A stretch of DNA of 44,777 nucleotides, taken from the NCBI GenBank assembly GCA_007134085.1, contig SLLL01000078.1:1-44777 (forward strand), given 5' to 3'. Position numbers and translations under genes: made by a program. Below are positions 28,776 through 36,864 of this stretch, piece by piece (position 1 is the stretch's first letter; each line of letters begins with the position of its first letter). The DNA comes from Balneolaceae bacterium. GTDB lineage: Bacteria > Bacteroidota > Rhodothermia > Balneolales > Balneolaceae. The notes under the pieces are model-generated. The model made no database searches and was not told the DNA's origin. It was given only the letters and a program-made list of their open reading frames with translations.

Positions 28776-30018
28776 AAAAATCACCTTTAAGGAGCTGGTT
28801 GAACAAATTTCCAGCCAATCGAACCAGAGCCAAAGCTCAACAAATAGCTTTATACACGAACTGGTTCAGATTATTGAGGGTGGGCTGAAAAAAAGCGGTT
28901 CAGTCAGTATTTCCGGTTTTGGTAAATTCGAGCTCCGGTGGATGAATGAACGTACCGGTACAAATCCCCAAACAGGCGAAGAAATTGTTATACCGGGACA
29001 GAATAAAGTTGTTTTTAAGCCTTATAAAGCTTTAAGAGAGGATGTTAACAAACCATTTGCAAGCCTTAAAGCAACTGTTCTCGGAGGCGCTGCATCTAAA
29101 CCAACGGAAGAAAAAGCAGAACCTGCACCTGAGCCTCAAGAATCAGAAGAGAGCGAAACAATAGAAATTCCTTTTATTGCTGCAAAAGCCAAAGAGGTTA
29201 GAAGAACATCGGTACCCGTTGACGAACTTTTGATAGAACACGACAACCCTCACTTCCCAGAAAGCGGCCCTTTTGCCGCTTTAGTTGCAGATGAAGAAGA
29301 CGCTGAAGCTGCCATTCCGGCAATTCTCCCTAATGAAGAGAAAGTTGCCAAAGAGGTACAGAAATCCGGTTCATTTAAATGGTCATACGCAGCAGCGGTT
29401 ATCATCGCACTCATCGCATTCATTATTCTATTTCTGATGTTTCAGAGAATGGGTGATACGTCGGCACCGGCAACCGCTGATCAAACTGAGCAAGTTTTAA
29501 CACCTGTGGAACCACGAGTAGTACCTGATACAGATGCAACGACAGAACCCGGTGCCACTTCCGCTACAGAATCCGATGTTACCCCTACGATCGAATCTGA
29601 TCCTGCCGCCGTAACAGGGCCCGATCCTGCTCCGCAACTGCAGACAGAATTTGAAACACAAAGCCACACTGTTGCACCCGGTGAATCATTATGGTCTATT
29701 GCAGAGGCAAACCTTGGCAATCCATATTTATGGCCAATTATTTACCAGCTGAATGGAGATATTATCACAAACCCTAATCAGTTGCCTGCAGTAGCTGAGC
29801 TTAACATACCAGTCATTTCTGATCCGGAAAACCTCAACGAGTTTGAAAGAGAGCAGGTAGCACTTGGTTATTTTGCGTTATATGATTGGAACAGAGAAAA
29901 CAGCCCGGAAGACGCCCGTTTTTTCCTTTGGGCAGTAGGGGTATTTTCGCCCGAACTTCTGGAGGAACCCCCCTCAGAGGTTGACCCGGACGATCTGGCA
30001 TTTGCCCTGAACAGATAG
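28768..30018 (+). CDS. HU/IHF domain - TM segment - LysM fusion protein
   Basis: ITFKELVEQISSQS...SVSISGFGKFELRWMNERTGTNPQTGEEIVIPGQNKVVFKPYKALREDVN; TM WSYAAAVIIALIAFIILFLMF; LysM SHTVAPGESLWSIAEANLGNPYLWPIIYQLN. Start 28768 chosen (8-bp overlap with preceding HU). Confidence 0.87.
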   Translation: MSEKITFKELVEQISSQSNQSQSSTNSFIHELVQIIEGGLKKSGSVSISGFGKFELRWMNERTGTNPQTGEEIVIPGQNKVVFKPYKALREDVNKPFASLKATVLGGAASKPTEEKAEPAPEPQESEESETIEIPFIAAKAKEVRRTSVPVDELLIEHDNPHFPESGPFAALVADEEDAEAAIPAILPNEEKVAKEVQKSGSFKWSYAAAVIIALIAFIILFLMFQRMGDTSAPATADQTEQVLTPVEPRVVPDTDATTEPGATSATESDVTPTIESDPAAVTGPDPAPQLQTEFETQSHTVAPGESLWSIAEANLGNPYLWPIIYQLNGDIITNPNQLPAVAELNIPVISDPENLNEFEREQVALGYFALYDWNRENSPEDARFFLWAVGVFSPELLEEPPSEVDPDDLAFALNR

Positions 30019-30059
30019 GCCACATCTAAATAAAACCTTTTTAAAATACGGAGAAAACT

Positions 30060-30371
30060 ATGATACGCCATATCGTAATGTGGAAACTTAAAGAACAAGC
30101 AGCAGGAGCTACTAAGCAAAAAAATGCTGAAAAATTGAAACTTATACTTGAAGGCTTGCGCACTAATATTGATGAAATAAAAGCTGTAGAGGTTGGCATA
30201 CAGATCAATCAAGATGAAAATGAGGCTTACGATGTAGTTCTCATCATGGATTTTGAAACAGATCTTGATTTCCAGATGTACACCAGAAATCCGCACCATA
30301 AAAAAGCGATGGATTTCATAGAGCAAACTACCGAAAAGCGCCGATTTGTTGATTATAAAGTAGATCTTTGA
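30060..30371 (+). CDS. Dabb (stress-responsive A/B barrel) domain protein
   Basis: MIRHIVMWKLKEQAAG...NIDEIKAVEVGIQIN...AYDVVLIMDFETDLDFQMYTRNPHHKKAMDFI. Confidence 0.88.
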   Translation: MIRHIVMWKLKEQAAGATKQKNAEKLKLILEGLRTNIDEIKAVEVGIQINQDENEAYDVVLIMDFETDLDFQMYTRNPHHKKAMDFIEQTTEKRRFVDYKVDL

Positions 30372-31252
30372 TGCCCTACTCATTACTACCAGTAGATGGT
30401 TCATCAAATTTTGATTGCAACCGCACATTTGGATTAATCTGTGAAGAGCTTTTTGGGTTTATAGAGCTGCGCAAAGAAAACCCTGTTGAGGCAACTCATC
30501 AAAGCAGGAAAAAGCTGAAGCTATTAAGGGCGTTTGCTAAACTGATTAAACCTGCCAGAAATGATGCAGATTACAAAGTGGCGAATATTTTGTTAAGAGA
30601 CTGGGGAAGGGCCTTTTCTGGCCTGAGGGATGCTCATGTGAGAAGTATTCTTTTAAATGATCTTTACATCAACCCCGGTTTTGAAGATCAAAATCAAGTG
30701 ATTGGTGAATTACAGAAACGAAATCAGAAAGTAGTTTCCTCTCTTGAAAAAAGCACGTTACACAGCTTTGACGAATTTGCATTACTTGAGAAAAATCTAA
30801 AACAGAACTTAGAAGTTCGCCATTACTTTTCTGAGCCTGCTGATACAGATTTAGTCACTAAAGGTTTTGAAACCAGTTTCTTAAAAAGTAAGAAAGCTTT
30901 TTCTTGTGCATTCGCTTCCGTGGACGCAGACGACGTACACGAATGGCGAAAACGCGCAAAAGATATACAGTACCAAACCGAATTGCTGATGCCTACAACT
31001 GAAGAAGGCACCGTATTAAGATTTCACACCCAAATATCAGATATTTGTGAACACCTGGGGAATGCTAACGACTTTCATATGCTCTATGTTTGGGCAGAAA
31101 AAAACGTGGTATTAAATAATACTGAAGGCCATTCTGCATTGTTGAAAAAAATTGACGATGCCAACAAAAGCGCATTAAATATAGCTGAAGAGAGCGGAAA
31201 ACACTTTTATGATGACTATGCAGAGCCTGTTTCTACACTAATCAACAAATAA
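30371..31252 (+). CDS. CHAD domain protein
   Basis: NPVEATHQSRKKLKLLRAFAKLIKPA...LLRDWGRAFSGLRDAHV; second half DVHEWRKRAKDIQYQTELL; ATG at 30371. Confidence 0.82.
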   Translation: MPYSLLPVDGSSNFDCNRTFGLICEELFGFIELRKENPVEATHQSRKKLKLLRAFAKLIKPARNDADYKVANILLRDWGRAFSGLRDAHVRSILLNDLYINPGFEDQNQVIGELQKRNQKVVSSLEKSTLHSFDEFALLEKNLKQNLEVRHYFSEPADTDLVTKGFETSFLKSKKAFSCAFASVDADDVHEWRKRAKDIQYQTELLMPTTEEGTVLRFHTQISDICEHLGNANDFHMLYVWAEKNVVLNNTEGHSALLKKIDDANKSALNIAEESGKHFYDDYAEPVSTLINK

Positions 31253-31260
31253 GTTTTGAT

Positions 31261-31563
31261 ATGGATCACGAAGAGCCGGAGCACATTGAAATAAATGGTG
31301 TTCTTGATCTGCACCCCTTTCGCCCGCAGGATCTCTCCACGCTGATTGATGAGTATATCTACGCGTGCCTGGAGAAAGAGATCTACTCAGTTCGGTTCAT
31401 CCACGGGAAAGGAATTGGCAACATCAGGCGCAGTGTACATGCCCTGCTTGACCGAAACCCTCATGTATCCGGATACCAGCTTGCCGATCAAAGCGGCGGC
31501 GGATGGGGAGCAACCATTGCAAACCTTATTCCTGCAAAATCAGGCAAAAAAAAAGAGGCCTAA
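31261..31563 (+). CDS. Stand-alone Smr domain protein
   Basis: LDLHPFRPQDLSTLIDEYIYACLEKEIYSVRFIHGKGIGNIRRSVHALLDRNPHVSGYQLADQSGGGWGATIANL. Confidence 0.9.
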   Translation: MDHEEPEHIEINGVLDLHPFRPQDLSTLIDEYIYACLEKEIYSVRFIHGKGIGNIRRSVHALLDRNPHVSGYQLADQSGGGWGATIANLIPAKSGKKKEA

Positions 31564-31575
31564 AAGAGGCCTCTT
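31553..31575. terminator. Rho-independent-like (possibly bidirectional) terminator
   Basis: AAGAGGCC-TAAAAGA-GGCCTCTT, perfect 8-bp stem, preceded by A tract, followed by AATTT, between convergent genes. Confidence 0.8.
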
Positions 31576-31608
31576 AATTTGAAGTTGAGATTGGTTACCG
31601 ATACTGCC

Positions 31609-34536
31609 TTAGTTCAGGAACTGATCAAACGTGAACGAAACATAGTAGATCGCTCCGAGATTTGGCCCGCCGTAGTTTAGGAAGTGCCTGTTGTTGGTGA
31701 TGTTTGACCCACCAAGCTTTACCACTGAGCGAAGGTTAGGCACTCTGTAAGAAACTTGCGCGTCCAGAGTTGAAATTGCAGGCACGGTACCATCTGCGAA
31801 AGATGATGTCCAGTCAAACTCATCTTGCCATCTGAAGGTGAGGTTGAAGCCTAAATTATTGGTTAGCCTTCTGTTACCGAGTGAAACATTCACTTTGTGC
31901 TCTGGCGTATTAAAATCAAAAATAAAGCCCCCATCCTGATCTGTAATCAGCTGATTCCAGTTATAATTGGCGGATAACAGGAAGTTTCTTGGAAGGCTAT
32001 AATCAAACCCAAACACAGCACCGTGCGAGCGTACAGTTTCATCCAGATTGGTGTAGAGCTGGAAGGTGTTTTCAGCAGTACCAGAAAGCAGTGAGCCTGC
32101 AATCTGCTGATCAACCACCGGGTCACCAGTAAAAGGCGCTGCTGCCCTTCGAACTCTAAACTGAGCGATAAAATCGTTGTAAATGTTGTGGTAGTATGCT
32201 GCATCAATTAACAAACGATTTCCAAGCAATCCTTTATAGCCAACTTCGAATGACTGAATCTGCTCTGGTTTCACTTCATTGAAGTTAGTAAATGGCACGA
32301 GCTGCTGCGCTGCTGCAGGGTTGCCTGCGAGTAATTGCTCAGTAAAACGCTCTACTGATTGCAGTGTAAATGCATTTTCAGTTACGTTGTAGGGGGCAAC
32401 TGTCTGATTCAAACCGCCCAGCAACCTTGCAGTAAGAACATCAAGGTCAATAAACTGGCCCTGAGTGGTTGGGTTTCTGAAACCGGTTTGATACGAAGCA
32501 CGGATGTTCTGGCTGTCTGCAACGCGAATAACGGATGAAATTCTTGGGTTAATCTGCCCTTCAAAGTTCTCGTTCTTGTCATAACGGAGTGAACCTGTTA
32601 GGCGAAGCCTGTCGTCAAGCAGAGATCGGGAAGCCTGTATGTAACCACCATACTCATTGATATCGATGCCGCCATCAGCATCAGCGAAAATAGTTCCATT
32701 AGAACGCAACTGATATTGACGGAAGCTCAGGCCTACCTGAAGGTCAACAAAATCGATTTCGTTTTTGAAATCGTACTGCCCTTCAACATGAATAAATCGG
32801 GATTGATCATCAAATCTTGCTCCTCTTGGAACAACACCATCCAGAGCTACCTGCTTTGCATTTTCAAACTCAGGTGTGCCCGGCTCAAACCGGTTCACAT
32901 CAGCTGCAGCTCTGGCCGCATTGTGCAGATTATTTAATATGGATGGATTGCTCAGTATAGCTTCGATAGTAGCAGGATTGAACGCAGGGTTGCCTTGAAC
33001 CTGGTTTGCTGCCTGCAACATACCACCTGCAAATGCTGCTGCATACTGGCCAAACCATTGGGTTGTAGGCATATATTGATCATTGATTGAGAAGCCAACA
33101 AAATCTGCAATGTAAGAATCACCCGAATCTTCGAAAGTACCATAAGCGCGTACCATGAAGTTGTCCCCTTCAAACTCAAGTTTGTGTTGTGCAATGCTGA
33201 AGTTGCTTAAGCTATACCGTTGTGCACCACTATATACCGATGTTCCATATCCATAATTAAATGTATAGCTGGCTTCCAGATTGTCTGTAATCCTGTAGTG
33301 GAGAGAAGTACCAAGTTTTAGGTTTTTCGCGTCGCTATCTACTAAAAACTCTTCTCTGTATCCTGTTCTTGCTACAGGCTGTACAGGAAGCGCAGAAAGA
33401 TACTGCTCAGCGAGGCCTACAGGTATTCCGGCAGCCTGAGCAAGGCCTTGTGCCACCTGAGTTCTGTTCGGGCCCGGAAGGCCTAAAAGAGCAATATTAA
33501 AGGTTCCATCATCACCATAGAGGTGTACACCGTCAAAGGCGGGATTTACATCAACGCCTGCAGGTGCAAGAGAAGCATTTTTATCACGAAAGTTAATACC
33601 TACCCAGTCATCCGCCTGCATGTAGCTGAAGTTTACTTTAAAAGCGAAACGGTCACCAATCACATCGGCATAACGTAATGATGTTTCGAACATAGGGCGT
33701 GGGTTGCCCGGCTCGCCGAGTGCAGAATTACCATCTATATGGTTCACGCCGTTTTGAACATGCACACTCAGGCCCGGATAGCGGAATGGGTTCTTGCTGT
33801 TCACCAAAAGAATACCGTTGAAAGCATTCGGCCCATACAGAGCTGAGGATGCACCCGGAAGAAATTCAACGCTCTCAACATCCAGAACAGAGGGGCCGTT
33901 AAGGTTACCAATCGGGAAGTTCAGTGCGGGAGCTTGCGTATCCATACCATCTGTAAGCTGCACCATTCGGGTATTACCGGTAGAGTTAAAGCCTCTGGCA
34001 TTGATAATCTGGAAGTTGATACTGCTTGTGGTCATATCAACACCTTTCAGGTTTGCCAAACCCATATAGTAGCTTGGTGCAGGTGTTTGATTCACAGCAA
34101 TAATATCCATCTTTTCAATGGATACAGGAGCATCCAGAATGCTCTCTTCAACCCTCGAAGCGGAAACTACGACATCGGTTCCAAGAAATGTCTCTTCACT
34201 CAACTCAATGCGAAGATCGCTTACGTTTTGTTCTGTAATTTCAAGCCTTTGAGTTGTGTAGCCAATTATAGATACGGAAACCGTGATTGGGGGTGTACCA
34301 TTGTAACGTAGGCTAAACTCTCCACGAGCATTTGTAGCAACACCAACCATGCTGCCCACTACAACAACATTAACACCAGCTAAAGTTTGGCCTGTAGCAG
34401 CATCAACTACAACGCCTGATATTGTCATTCTGTCGTCATCAGCATTTTCAGCTGCTTGAGAGTGCAGCGGCATCATCAGACAAAAAGCAACGAAAAGACA
34501 TAGCAATTTCCCGGTGGAATTGTAATTTATTTTCAT
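31609..34536 (-). CDS. TonB-dependent receptor with N-terminal carboxypeptidase-D-like regulatory domain
   Basis: TISGVVVDAATGQTLAGVNVVVVGSMVGVATNARGEFSL; plug YYMGLANLKGVDMTTSSINFQIINARGFNSTGNTRMVQLTDGMD; barrel ends YYVSFTFDQFLN. Confidence 0.93.
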   Translation of the reverse strand: MKINYNSTGKLLCLFVAFCLMMPLHSQAAENADDDRMTISGVVVDAATGQTLAGVNVVVVGSMVGVATNARGEFSLRYNGTPPITVSVSIIGYTTQRLEITEQNVSDLRIELSEETFLGTDVVVSASRVEESILDAPVSIEKMDIIAVNQTPAPSYYMGLANLKGVDMTTSSINFQIINARGFNSTGNTRMVQLTDGMDTQAPALNFPIGNLNGPSVLDVESVEFLPGASSALYGPNAFNGILLVNSKNPFRYPGLSVHVQNGVNHIDGNSALGEPGNPRPMFETSLRYADVIGDRFAFKVNFSYMQADDWVGINFRDKNASLAPAGVDVNPAFDGVHLYGDDGTFNIALLGLPGPNRTQVAQGLAQAAGIPVGLAEQYLSALPVQPVARTGYREEFLVDSDAKNLKLGTSLHYRITDNLEASYTFNYGYGTSVYSGAQRYSLSNFSIAQHKLEFEGDNFMVRAYGTFEDSGDSYIADFVGFSINDQYMPTTQWFGQYAAAFAGGMLQAANQVQGNPAFNPATIEAILSNPSILNNLHNAARAAADVNRFEPGTPEFENAKQVALDGVVPRGARFDDQSRFIHVEGQYDFKNEIDFVDLQVGLSFRQYQLRSNGTIFADADGGIDINEYGGYIQASRSLLDDRLRLTGSLRYDKNENFEGQINPRISSVIRVADSQNIRASYQTGFRNPTTQGQFIDLDVLTARLLGGLNQTVAPYNVTENAFTLQSVERFTEQLLAGNPAAAQQLVPFTNFNEVKPEQIQSFEVGYKGLLGNRLLIDAAYYHNIYNDFIAQFRVRRAAAPFTGDPVVDQQIAGSLLSGTAENTFQLYTNLDETVRSHGAVFGFDYSLPRNFLLSANYNWNQLITDQDGGFIFDFNTPEHKVNVSLGNRRLTNNLGFNLTFRWQDEFDWTSSFADGTVPAISTLDAQVSYRVPNLRSVVKLGGSNITNNRHFLNYGGPNLGAIYYVSFTFDQFLN

Positions 34537-34629
34537 CTTAAGGTAGTTTGATTCGAGTTTTTTTTAGCAGAGCAGCTTCTATCCTTTTGAACCTACTTGA
34601 TGTGAAAATAACCGCCATTTTATACGATA

Positions 34630-34643
34630 TGCAAGCGCTTCCA
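34630..34643. promoter_or_regulatory. Putative LacI-family/cre-like operator TGCAAGCGCTTCCA
   Basis: Central AAGCGCTT is a perfect palindrome; resembles TGWAANCGNTNWCA with two mismatches; lies between TonB receptor (-) and SIMPL gene (+). Confidence 0.4.
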
Positions 34644-34743
34644 CATTTTTTTTTGCAATTTGTTAATATTCAATACTTTATTGATCATAATTTCTTTACA
34701 AATAGCGTTACTAATTAAATCAAAAATACAAATCACACGCTCT

Positions 34744-35424
34744 ATGAATAAGCCTCTTGTAGCCCTCTCAATCATTTTGTTGATGTTCCCGGCCTTTTTG
34801 GCAGCATCGGCCAATACCATCACCATACAAGCCTCCGGTGAAGTAAATGTAACCGCTGATTTAATTCTGTTTAATGTGAACATTACAGAATTCAACACAG
34901 ATGCCAGAGAGGCATTTACAGAGCATAAGAAGCAGGAAGCCTACCTGACCTCACTTTTAATTGAGGAAGGCATTGAAGAGCGGTATATCTCAGCCAACCC
35001 CGTGAACATCTCATCTGTAAGGCGGGGCAATAACGTATCCGGATTCGAAACACGACAGCAAGTTCAAATTGTGCTTCATGATGTAACACAGTTTGAATCG
35101 ATGCAGGTTGCTTTGATTGAAAATGGGTTTGTGTCATTTTCCGGTACTTTTTCATCCAGTAAGATTGATGACGCTCGAAAAGAAGCCCTTAAAAAAGCGG
35201 TTGAAAAAGCCCGAGGAAAAGCAGAACTGCTTGCTGATGCAGCAGGATTAAGAATAACAGGAGTACAAAATATTTTATATGGCTCAAGTGATGGATACAG
35301 CCCCAGGTTAAGAGGCGTTTCGATGGCAATGGAGATGGATAGCAGCGGCTCGTTATTACAATTTGAACGAACCATACCGGTTAGGGAGTCAGTCAATATT
35401 GTTTTTGGTACCGAAAGCTTGTAG
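34744..35424 (+). CDS. SIMPL domain (DUF541) exported protein
   Basis: Signal peptide; TITIQASGEVNVTADLILFNVNITEFNTDAREAF; KKAVEKARGKAELLADAAGLRITGVQNI. Confidence 0.9.
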   Translation: MNKPLVALSIILLMFPAFLAASANTITIQASGEVNVTADLILFNVNITEFNTDAREAFTEHKKQEAYLTSLLIEEGIEERYISANPVNISSVRRGNNVSGFETRQQVQIVLHDVTQFESMQVALIENGFVSFSGTFSSSKIDDARKEALKKAVEKARGKAELLADAAGLRITGVQNILYGSSDGYSPRLRGVSMAMEMDSSGSLLQFERTIPVRESVNIVFGTESL

Positions 35425-35426
35425 AT

Positions 35427-36044
35427 CTATAAAACCGGCAGAAGATAATTCCACAGGTTTTCTGCCAATATTTTATGGCCTTCTTCAGTTGGGTGAATGC
35501 CATCAGGAAGATTTAGCTCGGGCTCACCGGCAACTCCATCAAGTATAAAGGGCATAAAAACTACATCATACTGTTCGTAAAGCTCGGCGAAGATTTGCCT
35601 GAAACGCTCGGTATAGTCACTACCCATATTCGGCGGGGCCTCCATTCCGGTAAGAACAATAGTGGCATCAGGATATTTTTCTGCCACTATATCCATAATA
35701 CCTGCAAGATTTTCCTTTGTATTTTCCGGATTTAAACCTCTAAGGCCATCATTTCCTCCAAGCCCCAACACAAACAGGTCGATATGTTGCTGTAAAATCC
35801 AATCAACCCGCCGTAACCCACCGGCTGATGTCTCACCGCTAAGCCCTGCATTCACAACTCTGTAGTTAAGGCCTTCTTCATCAATTTTTCTCTGTATCAC
35901 TGCCGGGAAAGCATCTTCTTCATCAATACCATAACCGGCAGTTATGCTGTCTCCAAAAAACAGGATGGTTTTTGCATCCTGCGCAGCTGTTGTAGTGGCA
36001 AAAAACAGTGCGAGTAAAAAAGTTGTAACTTTAAGGATATCCAT
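35427..36044 (-). CDS. tesA: SGNH arylesterase/lysophospholipase (TesA-like), exported
   Basis: ILFFGDSITAGYGIDEEDAFPAVIQRKI; VLGLGGNDGLRGL; LPDGIHPTEEGHKILAENL. Confidence 0.92.
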   Translation of the reverse strand: MDILKVTTFLLALFFATTTAAQDAKTILFFGDSITAGYGIDEEDAFPAVIQRKIDEEGLNYRVVNAGLSGETSAGGLRRVDWILQQHIDLFVLGLGGNDGLRGLNPENTKENLAGIMDIVAEKYPDATIVLTGMEAPPNMGSDYTERFRQIFAELYEQYDVVFMPFILDGVAGEPELNLPDGIHPTEEGHKILAENLWNYLLPVL

Positions 36045-36132
36045 TCGTTTTATTCCAAATTAAATTCTTTCTCAGGAATGGTTTACAGCCAATCCGTTGT
36101 TTCGTTATATCGATTATAAATTAATTATTACG

Positions 36133-36864
36133 ATGAATCAGAGTGCTATTTTAGAAGTTCAGAACCTCACGAAAACGTTTACTAACGCCGGACATTCGTT
36201 AACGGTTTTGCACGGGGTTTCGTTTTCAATTGAAAAGGGAATAACCTGTGCTATTGTTGGCCCTTCGGGCAGTGGCAAAACTACTCTGCTTGGCCTGTGC
36301 GCCGGGCTTGACAAACCAACTTCCGGCTCAGTTTCTCTGAATAATCAAAAAATATCCGACTACAGCGAAGCTAATCTATCCAAGATAAGAAACGAGCAGA
36401 TTGGATTTGTGTTCCAGTCTTTTCAACTTATTCCCACACTCACTGCTCTCGAAAATGTTATGGTTCCAATTGAACTGCGCGGTGTGCCTTATCATAAGGT
36501 AGAAAAAAGTGCTCTGGAATTACTTGAAAGCGTTGGCCTGAAAAACCGTGCAGGCCACTACCCTACTCAGTTATCGGGTGGAGAGCAGCAGCGGGTAGGT
36601 ATTGCAAGGGCATTCATCCATCAACCGGAAATTCTGTTTGCTGATGAACCTACCGGAAACCTTGATGGTGAGACAGGTGCTCAGGTGGAAGAGATTCTAT
36701 TTAACCTGAACAAAGAGAAAGGAACCACACTGATTATTGTAACTCATGATATCGAGCTTGCCTCCAAATGCGACAGAATCATAGAGCTGAAAAACGGACA
36801 CATCCATAAGGATACATACACCACAGCAACAGAACCGGAAGCTATTCAAATGGATGCACTCTGA
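36133..36864 (+). CDS. ABC transporter ATP-binding protein (YbbA/LolD-type)
   Basis: IVGPSGSGKTTLLGLCAGLDKPTSG; QLSGGEQQRVGIARAFIHQPEILFADEPTGNLD. Confidence 0.96.
   Translation: MNQSAILEVQNLTKTFTNAGHSLTVLHGVSFSIEKGITCAIVGPSGSGKTTLLGLCAGLDKPTSGSVSLNNQKISDYSEANLSKIRNEQIGFVFQSFQLIPTLTALENVMVPIELRGVPYHKVEKSALELLESVGLKNRAGHYPTQLSGGEQQRVGIARAFIHQPEILFADEPTGNLDGETGAQVEEILFNLNKEKGTTLIIVTHDIELASKCDRIIELKNGHIHKDTYTTATEPEAIQMDAL

Noticed and set aside
29868-30428. 186-aa minus-strand ORF
   Set aside because: Overlaps the C-terminus of HU-LysM and all of the Dabb gene, both with strong domain signatures; low-complexity F/Y/S-rich translation.
31261-31582. Smr duplication as evidence of recent mutS2 fragmentation
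   Set aside because: The stand-alone Smr differs strongly from the MutS2 Smr domain and has its own operon context and terminator.
34620-34898. 92-aa minus-strand ORF upstream of the TonB receptor
   Set aside because: Covers the SIMPL signal-peptide region antisense and the AT-rich promoter; no domain support.
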